The position numbers were made by a program, and so were the translations under genes. This document shows, one piece after another, positions 14,660 through 23,891 of a stretch of 53,080 nucleotides of DNA. Below the pieces are notes generated by a model, which did not search any database, had not been told where the DNA came from, and was given only the letters and a program-made list of their open reading frames with translations. Each line of letters starts with the position of its first letter. The first letter of the stretch is position 1. Source of the DNA: a virus; IMG/VR virus record IMGVR_UViG_3300033571_028072, positions 1-53,080 of that record. One strand, written 5' to 3'.

Positions 14660-16713
14660 TGGCTACCAGTTTAAAAGTATCTGAACTTGATTTTGATGAA
14701 ATCAAGAAAAATTTAAAGGATTTCTTTAAACAGCAATCCGAATTTACCGATTATGACTTCGAAGGTTCAGGTCTATCTGTTCTGATTGATACGCTTGCAT
14801 ACAATACTCACTATAATTCTTTTTATCTAAATATGGCGGTGAATGAGGTATTCATCGACAGTGCTGTTAAAAGAGAGTCAGTTGTTTCCCTTGCTAAAAT
14901 GTTAAATTACACTCCAAGAAGTGCAAAGGGAGCTGTAGCAAAAATTAATGTAACAGTTAATAATGTGCAAGGAAATCCGCCATCTCTAATCATAGATCGT
15001 TACACTGCGTTTACATCTGTTATTGATTCAAAAACATACACATTTTATAATATTGAACCTGCAACAATTATTCCATCAGCAGGTGTTTATTCATATGAAG
15101 GTCTTTCTATTTACGAAGGAACCTTTGTAGTAAACAAATTTGAAGTGAAACCTACGCCAGGTCCTGCTCAAAAATATGTCATACAAAATAGAAATATCGA
15201 TACTGACACCCTTAAGGTTTCTGTTCAACCAAGCTCAACATCTACAGAAACTGCAGCTTATGCACGATTTACAAAAGATATTACTGAATTAACAGGTGCT
15301 GCGGAAGTATACTTTCTTGAACAAAATGCATTTGGTTTATATGAGGTATATTTTGGCGACGGCATTTTAGGTAAAGCTCTTTCTGTAGGAAATCAGGTTA
15401 CATTAGAATATTTGGTGACAGCAGGGGAAGTAGCAAATGTTTCAGAAAAAATTCCTCAAACATTCAGCGTTGCAACATCTATTCAAGGTTATACTGATGT
15501 TAGCATAGCAGTTACACAAAAATCATCTGGCGCCTCACCTGAAGAAACAATCGATGAAATTCGATTTAATGCAGTTCGAAACTCAACTGCACAAAATAGA
15601 TTAGTTACAACTACAGATTATGAGAATTTTTTAAGAGGAACATATCCTTACATTGAACAAGTAATTGTATGGGGTGGAGAAGATAATGATCCACCAAAAT
15701 ATGGAAAAGTTTTTGTTTCAATTCAAACGAAACCTAATCAGATTTTGACTACGACAAGAAAGTCACAAATCCTGACAGAAATAGATAAACGTCGAATGTT
15801 GGGAATGCAAACCGAGTTTGTTGATCCTGAAATCTTTTATATCGTTATTCAAGATATCGCAAAGTATAATCCTAATGTTACAAATGATAGTTCAACAGAT
15901 GTAGAAAATGCTATTCGTATTGCGATAGAAAACTACTTTAATGAAAATATTACTAAATTCGGCGATGACTTCTCAGCTTCAAAACTTATCGCAGCTATTG
16001 ATGGTGCAAAGCAATCTATTTTAAGTAATAGTATGATTCCTATTCTTGAAAGACGATTAAATCCTGATCCTGGAGTAGCGTTCTCACAAAGTTTTAAGTT
16101 GGAAAATAAGATAGAACATGAAGTACTTTCATCTACGTTCTTCTTCTATAATTTATTAGGCGAGGTTATTGAAAGTAAGTTAATTGATATTAAGGATGAA
16201 AGCTCAAAAATTGTCACAGGAAGCTATCGCAGAACAGGTCAAATTGTCTCTGTTAATACGCCACTTGCGCCTCATGGGTTGGTCGCTGGAGAAAAAATAA
16301 CAGTTAACTTCACAGGGTCTGCTTTAGACGGGATATATACTGTTGATTCTGTTCCAACACCACGAACTCTTACATTAATTACACAAGAATCTGGTGTTGA
16401 TTATGGTTCAATTACTATTACAGAATCACAAACAGGAACAATCAAGGTTGTAACAACAAGAGATAATCGTGTCTTGAATAATAACGTAGGAAAAATACAA
16501 TACGATTCAGGTGTTGTGGTGATTAACAGTCTTAACGTTTATGGATTTTTGATTGACCAAACAGATTTACGCTTATATTTGCGCTTAACACGAGATTCAG
16601 AAGATATATTTGTTTCGAAAAATCAAATTTTACGTCTTGACACAGACTCTGCTAACGAAGCTGTTAATAGATTGGCAGGAACTTCGATTAGCACACTTGC
16701 GGTACCTAAATAA
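14659..16713 (+). CDS. 6: gp6 baseplate wedge (baseplate J family)
   Basis: 684 residues (T4: 660). The N-terminus (LKVSELDFDEIKKNLKDFFKQQSEFTDYDFEGSGLSVLIDTLAYNTHYNSFYLNMAVNE) and the GASPEETIDEIRFNAVRNSTAQNRLVTTTDYENFL segment are characteristic of T4-type gp6 and the wider baseplate J group. gp6 dimers make the ring that clamps the hub and triggers sheath contraction. The C-terminal third contains a small strand domain at about 530-575 (APHGLVAGEKITVNFTG, DGIYTVDSV) that recurs in the 879-residue protein downstream. It lies between gp25 and gp7 with essentially no spacing. Confidence 0.93.
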   Translation: MATSLKVSELDFDEIKKNLKDFFKQQSEFTDYDFEGSGLSVLIDTLAYNTHYNSFYLNMAVNEVFIDSAVKRESVVSLAKMLNYTPRSAKGAVAKINVTVNNVQGNPPSLIIDRYTAFTSVIDSKTYTFYNIEPATIIPSAGVYSYEGLSIYEGTFVVNKFEVKPTPGPAQKYVIQNRNIDTDTLKVSVQPSSTSTETAAYARFTKDITELTGAAEVYFLEQNAFGLYEVYFGDGILGKALSVGNQVTLEYLVTAGEVANVSEKIPQTFSVATSIQGYTDVSIAVTQKSSGASPEETIDEIRFNAVRNSTAQNRLVTTTDYENFLRGTYPYIEQVIVWGGEDNDPPKYGKVFVSIQTKPNQILTTTRKSQILTEIDKRRMLGMQTEFVDPEIFYIVIQDIAKYNPNVTNDSSTDVENAIRIAIENYFNENITKFGDDFSASKLIAAIDGAKQSILSNSMIPILERRLNPDPGVAFSQSFKLENKIEHEVLSSTFFFYNLLGEVIESKLIDIKDESSKIVTGSYRRTGQIVSVNTPLAPHGLVAGEKITVNFTGSALDGIYTVDSVPTPRTLTLITQESGVDYGSITITESQTGTIKVVTTRDNRVLNNNVGKIQYDSGVVVINSLNVYGFLIDQTDLRLYLRLTRDSEDIFVSKNQILRLDTDSANEAVNRLAGTSISTLAVPK

Positions 16714-16715
16714 TA

Positions 16716-18827
16716 ATGACTACTTCTATCGACGAAAAATTATCTCAACTAGTTGAGGATCAGTTACCCGATTTCGTTCGGGAAACATATCCTATTTTTC
16801 AAACTTTTCTTGAAAAATATTACGAATACAATGAACAGAATGGGCAAGTTCAATATAATATACAAAAGGCCCGCTCATTTGCTGATATAGATGAAACAGC
16901 AAATGCTTTCGTTGACTATTTTATTAGTCAATATGCTTACAATTTACCTAAGAGTGTTTTTAAAGATCAGCTTTCTTTAGTTGATAGCGGGCTTGTCAGT
17001 TCAACAGAAAGTAAAAGATTACTTGCAAAAAGATTAACTGATTATCATGGATCTAAAGGATCTGAAAAAGCGATACGTTTGCTGTTTCGTTTGTTGTTTG
17101 ATGCTGAAATAAGTGTTTATTATCCGAAGGTTGATATATTTCGCCCATCAGACTCCGAATGGAAAACAATCAAAACAATATTCTTATATGATCCTTTAGC
17201 TAATGTTGTTGTTTCAGAATACGGTGCAGGTGTTATTCGAGGTCAACAATCAGGTGCATCAGTAGTCATTGACTCATTGTTTTCATTAAAGTTTCTTGAA
17301 GATGGTACGATTCCTCTTTATGAAATGAAAATTGAAAACGATTCGCTAACCGGTGACTTTATTCCCGGTGAGATAGTGACATTAAATTATGGAAATCTGA
17401 CAACAGGTAATTTGGATATAGTAGGAAATATTAAGTTTTATAATGCTATTTCTTCTATTGATATTATCGATCCTGGAACAGGGCATGTTGAAGATTCTGA
17501 GCTGTATGATGATACTATATCTGTTTCTACCTTTTTAGGAACAATCGGTCGTGTTGGACCCACTGGACAAATCAAACAAATCGATTTAGTTAATCATGTT
17601 GATACAGATAATGAATATAATAGTTCAACTGTTTTAAATTTATTTTTCCCCACACCGCTAGTAAATTATAATGGCGCGTTTTCTCTTAAAGGTAACATCG
17701 CAGACATTACATTGTTCTCCTCAGGGAATGCGTTATTTCACGGGTTATCATATAACGACACGATTAACCTGACATTTACTTCAGGTGTTACTCGAGGATC
17801 AAATACTTATACTGTCAATTCTGTTTTAACAAGCAAAAAATTTAATGTAGCAAATACCCTTATTCGCGGCAATGCGGGAGTAATTACAGGTAATTTGACA
17901 TTAGATGCAAGAAGTGCAAATTTAGTTCCTCGATTTGGTGCGATTGCAAGCTATCCTGCAGAGTTTTTAAACAAAAACAGTCAAATTTCAGATGAAAAAA
18001 AGCTACAAGATGGTGACTTTTATCAAGATTATTCTTATCAAATAACTGCCGACCAGTCGTCATATCTTTGGAAGGATATAATTAAGAAAAGTATCCATCC
18101 AGTGGGATACAAATTATTCACGCGCGTATTCTTGGTTTTTGCAAATGCATTTTCTGCCACTAAAGTTGAACCAGGAGGTGCATACACAACCTCTTTAATG
18201 CGCCTTCAAATCGCGAACCCTATTGGAGCAGATGTTCCTTCTCGAGGTATTAATCAGATCATTATTGAATCAGTTGGGCGTGTATCTCGAGACATTTACA
18301 AATACAGAAGTTCAGGCATATTCTATAGAGATTTTGATAGATGGAAATTTTATAATTCAAGTTTAAGGATTTATGATATTCAAGATTGGACGCCTGAGAG
18401 AGTAACTAATAATTATGACAAACTCACAGATCCTCAAATAGCTTTATCGACGGATATATATCAAGGCTTATCTAATGTGATATTGAATAGTCGCTTTACA
18501 TCTTCATCTAACTGGGCTGTAGGTGCAGGCCAATCGATTTCATTGGGTAATTTAGATATTACTGCAGCGACCTCAAACACAGTGCAACAATACACTGCTG
18601 ATGCAAACAATAAGTATATGGCGACATATGAAATTATTTCTAGTTCAGCGGGTTCAGTTGCTTTAGCATCAAATACGTTTGTCGGCACATCCAGATCATC
18701 ACCTGGATCTTATAGTGAAATTTTTTGGATTGATACTCCAATCGCAAACGTAATCGTTTCAGCAACAGGATTTACGGGCAATGTTAGTAATGTACATGTT
18801 AAAAAGTTAATAAGACGATTAGGATAA
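16716..18827 (+). CDS. 7: gp7 baseplate wedge with C-terminal lectin-like domain
   Basis: 703 residues (T4 gp7: 1032). The opening (LSQLVEDQLPDFVRETYPIFQTFLEKYYEY) and RLTDYHGSKGSEKAIRLLFRLLFDAEISVYYP are typical of gp7 in marine T4-like phages. gp7 starts wedge assembly with gp10 and contacts gp8 and gp6. At about 165-230 there is a small strand domain (GVIRGQQSGASVVID, GEIVTLNYG) that also occurs in neighbouring proteins. Residues from about 583 (NVILNSRFTSSSNWAVGAG to the end) look like a carbohydrate-binding beta sandwich, an addition at the wedge surface. The gene starts 2 bases after gp6. Confidence 0.85.
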   Translation: MTTSIDEKLSQLVEDQLPDFVRETYPIFQTFLEKYYEYNEQNGQVQYNIQKARSFADIDETANAFVDYFISQYAYNLPKSVFKDQLSLVDSGLVSSTESKRLLAKRLTDYHGSKGSEKAIRLLFRLLFDAEISVYYPKVDIFRPSDSEWKTIKTIFLYDPLANVVVSEYGAGVIRGQQSGASVVIDSLFSLKFLEDGTIPLYEMKIENDSLTGDFIPGEIVTLNYGNLTTGNLDIVGNIKFYNAISSIDIIDPGTGHVEDSELYDDTISVSTFLGTIGRVGPTGQIKQIDLVNHVDTDNEYNSSTVLNLFFPTPLVNYNGAFSLKGNIADITLFSSGNALFHGLSYNDTINLTFTSGVTRGSNTYTVNSVLTSKKFNVANTLIRGNAGVITGNLTLDARSANLVPRFGAIASYPAEFLNKNSQISDEKKLQDGDFYQDYSYQITADQSSYLWKDIIKKSIHPVGYKLFTRVFLVFANAFSATKVEPGGAYTTSLMRLQIANPIGADVPSRGINQIIIESVGRVSRDIYKYRSSGIFYRDFDRWKFYNSSLRIYDIQDWTPERVTNNYDKLTDPQIALSTDIYQGLSNVILNSRFTSSSNWAVGAGQSISLGNLDITAATSNTVQQYTADANNKYMATYEIISSSAGSVALASNTFVGTSRSSPGSYSEIFWIDTPIANVIVSATGFTGNVSNVHVKKLIRRLG

Positions 18828-18832
18828 ATTCC

Positions 18833-18840
18833 TATAAATA
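18833..18840 (+). promoter_or_regulatory. Late promoter box TATAAATA before gp8
   Basis: A perfect TATAAATA in the 37-base gap between gp7 and gp8, with 24 bases from the end of the box to the gp8 ATG. A CGGAG ribosome site lies between. This placement matches T4 late promoters. Confidence 0.85.
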
Positions 18841-18864
18841 TTAGAAATATTTCGGAGACCCTGA

Positions 18865-20250
18865 ATGGCAGCTATCATTACAAAAGATACACGACTTTTA
18901 AATGCCAAAGCATTCGTCGAGTCGGTATCTGAGTCAGAAAATACAGTATATTATGTTTTCCTCGGAAAACCCACTACTTGGCCTACAGAAAATGCGCCAC
19001 CCCAGGCTGCAGATGATTACGCCACTCAAAGAGATATTTGGGATAATATGGAGGCAATGAAATTAGTCACAACCAATGACATAATTCATGCTATCCCGCG
19101 ATATAATTGGGCAGCAGGCAATGTATACGCACAATATAATGATAGAATCGCATCAGGGAATTTGTTTGATTTTAGATATTTTGTTATCAATTCGCAATAC
19201 AACGTTTATAAGTGCCTAAGCAATGGGTTAGGTAATGTAACTATTAATGAACCCCTAGGAACTGGTGCAGTGCATACAGGGTTGGTTGAAAACAAAAATG
19301 CAACACAAGATAGTTATGTTTGGAAATTCATGTATACCATTCCTGTGGGTACTTGGGTCAAATTTGGCACAACTAGCTTTATTCCTGTACTTAATGTAAA
19401 TTCTTCAGTTAGCACATTAGCTTCTAATGTCACAGGTATTTACGGATATAATATTTTAAGTGCAAACGTAGGGGGTCCAACACCCACCCCAGGATTATAT
19501 TTTGCAAAAATTGTAGGTGCCGGCGATGGAACTGCAAATGCATATATTCGTATTAACAGTGCGGGTAATGTGAGTAGTGTTACTACGAGAGTGTATGGAA
19601 ACAGCTATATACAAGCAAAAATTACAGGTCTAATCGACCCGGCAACAGGAACAAATTACGGCTTGGGTAATGTTGTTATTGAACCTATTCTTTCACCTCC
19701 TGGCGGTCATGGATCAGATACAATTGACGAACTTGGTGCAATTTACGCTATGGTGAACGTAAGATTTGAACAATCTGATGCACCTACTATTCCGACTGAA
19801 AATTTTAAATTTAGGCAAATCGGGGTTTTAAAAGATCCTACTCTCTTTGGTACAACAAATGTTCCTACTCTTACGGGTGCAAATACACTGCTAAGAGCCT
19901 ATTCGAATGTAACTATTGACGGTGTTATCACGAATTCATACAAATTGACTTCAGGTGCAACGCTAAAAGGATTGACTTCTGGAGCTAATGCAACCGTTGT
20001 AGGGTTTGTTGGTAATGTCATTAATTATGTGCAAACAGAAACATCGTCTGCAAACGTTGAAGCAAACTTTAAACGTTTTGTTTTAAGTGAAAATTTATAT
20101 GTAGATAGCATCGGTGTTGGACAAATTCTTGAATTAGGTAATGCTGCTGTTAATCCTAGATCGGGCGAAATTATCTATATAGATAATAGAAATGTAATTA
20201 CAAGAGCTACTGACCAAGTAGAAGACGTTTTCGTAGTTATAGAATTTTAA
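18865..20250 (+). CDS. 8: gp8 baseplate wedge
   Basis: 461 residues (T4: 334). The N-terminal domain shows the gp8 pattern: the NAKAFVESVSESENTVYYVFLGKPTTWP start, an IIHAIPRYNW segment, FDFRYFVINSQYNVYKCL and DSYVWKFMYTIP. gp8 dimers lie on the outer face of the wedge with gp6 and gp7. The extra length is in the C-terminal part, where a small strand module (SGATLKGLTSGANATVVGFVG, about 368-388) resembles modules in gp7 and gp13. It is preceded by its own late promoter and a good ribosome site, so it probably starts a new late transcript that continues into the large structural genes. Confidence 0.92.
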   Translation: MAAIITKDTRLLNAKAFVESVSESENTVYYVFLGKPTTWPTENAPPQAADDYATQRDIWDNMEAMKLVTTNDIIHAIPRYNWAAGNVYAQYNDRIASGNLFDFRYFVINSQYNVYKCLSNGLGNVTINEPLGTGAVHTGLVENKNATQDSYVWKFMYTIPVGTWVKFGTTSFIPVLNVNSSVSTLASNVTGIYGYNILSANVGGPTPTPGLYFAKIVGAGDGTANAYIRINSAGNVSSVTTRVYGNSYIQAKITGLIDPATGTNYGLGNVVIEPILSPPGGHGSDTIDELGAIYAMVNVRFEQSDAPTIPTENFKFRQIGVLKDPTLFGTTNVPTLTGANTLLRAYSNVTIDGVITNSYKLTSGATLKGLTSGANATVVGFVGNVINYVQTETSSANVEANFKRFVLSENLYVDSIGVGQILELGNAAVNPRSGEIIYIDNRNVITRATDQVEDVFVVIEF

Positions 20251-20259
20251 AGAGAAGCC

Positions 20260-23200
20260 ATGGCAATTAATTTTAATGTTAATCCATATTATGATGATTA
20301 TGACGAGGATAAGGGATTCCATAGAATTCTATTCAAACCTGGCGTGGCAGTGCAAGCGCGTGAACTTACGCAATTGCAAACTATTATGCAAAAGCAGGTT
20401 GAAAGAATGGGAAAGCACTTTTTCGAAGAAGGTGCCATGGTCATTCCCGGTCAAATATCAATTGACAAAAATGTAAAAGCAGTCAAATTAACTACTGCCA
20501 GTGTTGGATCAACAAATCTATCAACACTTTTTAATGGCGAGAATAAAATTATTGTCGGGAATAGCACAGGAGTCGAGGCTCTTGTACTTTTAGGACTTAA
20601 TGCTGAGGGAGATGATCCCCCAACACTTATTGTTCGTTTTACAAAAACAGGCACTAATTTTGTAACAAACGAATTTGGAACATCTGAAACAATCACGATT
20701 CAAGGTACAAGCACAGTTTTTGTTACGAATGCAACTCAAGCTGTATTTTCAAGTTCTATAGCCGCTATACAAGAGGGTGTTTATTTTGCTAACAATAACT
20801 TTATTAAAGTTTTAGCACAAACTATACCTCTTGAAAAATATACAAATACACCATCTTATCGTGTCGGATTAACATTATCAGAAACAATCGTAACAGAAAT
20901 AGACGATGAAACATTGTATGATAATTCTATAGGCACAACTAATGAGTCAGCTCCTGGAGCAGATCGTTATAAGATGGAGCTTGTACTATCAAAACTTTCT
21001 CTTACATCTGAATTTGATCAAGACTTCTTTGAACTTGCCCGAATTGAAAATGGAGTTATTTTAAGAACAGTAAACAGAACACAGTATAATATTCTTGAAA
21101 AAACTCTTGCAAGGAGAACATTCGAAGAATCTGGGAACTATACAGTCAATCCTTTTAGAATTCAGATTCGTGAACATCGAAACAATGATAGAGGACAATG
21201 GGCACAAGGTGCAGCTTATTTGAGAAAAGATGTTGTTATCAATAACGGGAATATATATGTCGCTATTGATTCGGGTACTGCAGGCGGAACAGCACCCGTA
21301 CACACCCTTGGTGCAGTTAGTGATGGCACAGTTAAATGGTTATATACAGAAAATCCTCCATATAATCGAGGATTTTCATTGACTGGGTCGGAGACAAATT
21401 TATCTGTAGGTATTGAGCCAGGAAAGGCGTATATTAATGGATATGAAATTGAAAAAATAGCCACACAATACTTAACTGTATCAAAGGCACGTGACACGCG
21501 CGCAGTCAGTTCAGAAGAAATAGATGTAACTATAGGAAACTACGCTTTAATAACAGATGTAAATATGGGTGTAGCTGCAACTACATTTGATTTTTCAAAG
21601 TTTCCTAATGTTAAGTTATATTCAGATTTAGAAGCAACAACTGAGATTGGAAGCGCTAAACTTCGCGGAGTTTATTACCATACAGGAAATGCATCTCTAG
21701 CTAATGCAGTATTTAAACTGTCACTATTTAACATAAACGTTAATGAAAACTTTAGCTTTAAGCGCGATGTTAAGAGAATAAAAGCTGTTTCTGGAGCTAC
21801 AACAACTTTTAGTGCTAATATTGCATTGTATGAGTTAAATCCCGGGCTTAACACAGATTATGTAGAATTACCGCAAACAGTTTCTGTTTCGGGTACAGCT
21901 GTTACCGGTCAAGGAACATCATTTTTCAATGACTTTAAAGCTGGCGACTATATTTACATTGATTCAACAAAACAGTTATTAAAAGTTAGCTCAATTACAA
22001 GCGACTACTCTCTTACAGTCTCAACCTCAGCGATATCTGCAACAAATTCACGATACTATCGTGCAGAAATGGTATTGCGTGAACCAGAGCATACACCTGC
22101 ATTGTTTTCTTTACCGTTTGATGCTATAAAATCTACATCGAGTGCAGTGTTTTATAATTTAAAAGCTCTTGAAAGAACCGCTGCGGCTGGTGTTGTAACT
22201 ATTGATTCGGGTAATGTTGTGCCTTCAAACATGACTCTTGATGATGTGGTTGTATTCAATAGAACCGATAATGGTAATACACAATTAGCAACGTCTTTAA
22301 CGGTTGGTACGGGGGGTGCAGGGTTTACTTTAAGCGGGTTGACAGGAACTAATGATTATACAATTTTAGCACCAATTAAATCAGCCGCTGCTGCACGCAC
22401 TAAGACTTCCACAATTAAATCACAACTTCTTACAAATGATGCTGCTAAAGGAACTGTTCTTTTAATTGAAAACTTCGATGTTTATAAAATTGATGCAGTA
22501 AAACAAATCGGAACCTTTGCAAACAATTTAGCAGGGAATGTAGATATAACTCATTGGTTTACGTTTGATAGCGGGCAAAGACCAACACATTATGAAAGAT
22601 CGCGATTAACACGAAAAACAGGATTTCCTGCGCCTGGCGGAAATGTAAGAATTGATTTTCGTTATTTTCTTCATGGTGGTGGATTAGATGGATACTTTGA
22701 TGCAAGCTCTTACAATAATATTAATTATGAGGATATACCTATAGTCGGAGGATATATTAAATTATCTGATGTTTTGGATTTCAGGCCTGTTCTTGAATCA
22801 ACAATTACAGGAGTTACAGGTATAGAAGAAGGAAGTTCGGGGTTCCAATCATCTTTCTTACCTCACAGAAATTATCCTTTAACTGTAAATTATGAACACT
22901 ATTTACCTCGAATAGACAAAATTAGCATGGACCTACGTGGTAACATATTTACCACAGCGGGGGCACCTTCTGTAGTGCCTGCAGATCCTGAAAATCCAGC
23001 TACAGGCATGACATTGTATAAGTTAAATTTAGCACCTTATACACCAATACCCTCGCCTCCTGCTGTCAATATTTCTTATATCGATAATAAGCGTTACACG
23101 ATGAGAGATATTGGTGAGCTTGAAAAAAGAATACAAAATGTAGAGTATTACACAGCCCTTTCCCTATTAGAACAAGATACGGCGTCATTATCAATTCGTG

Positions 23201-23868
23201 ACTCTTTAGGTTTAGAAAGATATAAGAACGGATTTATTGTTGATAATTTTGAAGGTCATGGTGTAGGAGAGGTAACTTCTCTAGATTATCGTTGTGCAGT
23301 TGATATGGAAAATAACGAATTACGTCCAACCCATACAATGCAAAACGTTAACTTAATTGAAAAGTCTCCTTCGACGCGAACCACATCTGGATATCAAGTC
23401 ACGGGTGATTTGATCACTCTTAAATATACGCATAAAGTTTTAGCGCGTCAGGCATTTGCATCAAAAACAGAAAACATCAATCCTTTTGCAATTGCATCAT
23501 TTAATGGGTCAATAACATTAAATCCTCCTGGCGATGAATGGTTCGAAGTTGAGCAAAGGCCTGACATTATTGTAAACCAAGAGGGTGATTTTGATGCAAC
23601 CGTTGCATCACTCCAAGCCACAGGATCTTTAGGAACTGTTTGGAATGCATGGCAAACACAATGGACAGGTTCAACAATCACTACAGGTTTGACTGTTGAT
23701 AGTTATGGCTTTGGAACATTTACTGCTGAGGAATTCGCTACAATAAATGGTAGCGGAGGATTGTGGTCAGATACAATATTTGCTATGTCAGATTCAGCAA
23801 CTCAAGCCAGAATAAGAACAGCATGGGATGCCACACCAGCCATTGACAATTCAGGCTCAACATGGTAA
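20260..23868 (+). CDS. Large baseplate/virion structural protein (DUF4815-type)
   Basis: 1202 residues. The N-terminus (FNVNPYYDDYDEDKGFHRILFKPGVAVQARELTQLQTIMQKQVERMG) is the signature of a large structural family in marine T4-like phages known as DUF4815. Most of the rest is strand-rich, with KWLYTENPPYNRGFSLTGSE, then EPGKAYINGYEIEK, then RIDFRYFLHGGGLDGY and, after about residue 940, the helical IGELEKRIQNVEYYTALSLLEQD. It follows gp8 by 9 bases, where T4 has gp9 and gp10, so it may link the wedge to fibres. No T4 protein is clearly similar. Function is structural by family and position; the exact site in the virion is unknown. Confidence 0.8.
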   Translation: MAINFNVNPYYDDYDEDKGFHRILFKPGVAVQARELTQLQTIMQKQVERMGKHFFEEGAMVIPGQISIDKNVKAVKLTTASVGSTNLSTLFNGENKIIVGNSTGVEALVLLGLNAEGDDPPTLIVRFTKTGTNFVTNEFGTSETITIQGTSTVFVTNATQAVFSSSIAAIQEGVYFANNNFIKVLAQTIPLEKYTNTPSYRVGLTLSETIVTEIDDETLYDNSIGTTNESAPGADRYKMELVLSKLSLTSEFDQDFFELARIENGVILRTVNRTQYNILEKTLARRTFEESGNYTVNPFRIQIREHRNNDRGQWAQGAAYLRKDVVINNGNIYVAIDSGTAGGTAPVHTLGAVSDGTVKWLYTENPPYNRGFSLTGSETNLSVGIEPGKAYINGYEIEKIATQYLTVSKARDTRAVSSEEIDVTIGNYALITDVNMGVAATTFDFSKFPNVKLYSDLEATTEIGSAKLRGVYYHTGNASLANAVFKLSLFNINVNENFSFKRDVKRIKAVSGATTTFSANIALYELNPGLNTDYVELPQTVSVSGTAVTGQGTSFFNDFKAGDYIYIDSTKQLLKVSSITSDYSLTVSTSAISATNSRYYRAEMVLREPEHTPALFSLPFDAIKSTSSAVFYNLKALERTAAAGVVTIDSGNVVPSNMTLDDVVVFNRTDNGNTQLATSLTVGTGGAGFTLSGLTGTNDYTILAPIKSAAAARTKTSTIKSQLLTNDAAKGTVLLIENFDVYKIDAVKQIGTFANNLAGNVDITHWFTFDSGQRPTHYERSRLTRKTGFPAPGGNVRIDFRYFLHGGGLDGYFDASSYNNINYEDIPIVGGYIKLSDVLDFRPVLESTITGVTGIEEGSSGFQSSFLPHRNYPLTVNYEHYLPRIDKISMDLRGNIFTTAGAPSVVPADPENPATGMTLYKLNLAPYTPIPSPPAVNISYIDNKRYTMRDIGELEKRIQNVEYYTALSLLEQDTASLSIRDSLGLERYKNGFIVDNFEGHGVGEVTSLDYRCAVDMENNELRPTHTMQNVNLIEKSPSTRTTSGYQVTGDLITLKYTHKVLARQAFASKTENINPFAIASFNGSITLNPPGDEWFEVEQRPDIIVNQEGDFDATVASLQATGSLGTVWNAWQTQWTGSTITTGLTVDSYGFGTFTAEEFATINGSGGLWSDTIFAMSDSATQARIRTAWDATPAIDNSGSTW

Positions 23869-23891
23869 ATACGAAAAGGAAAGAATAAAAA

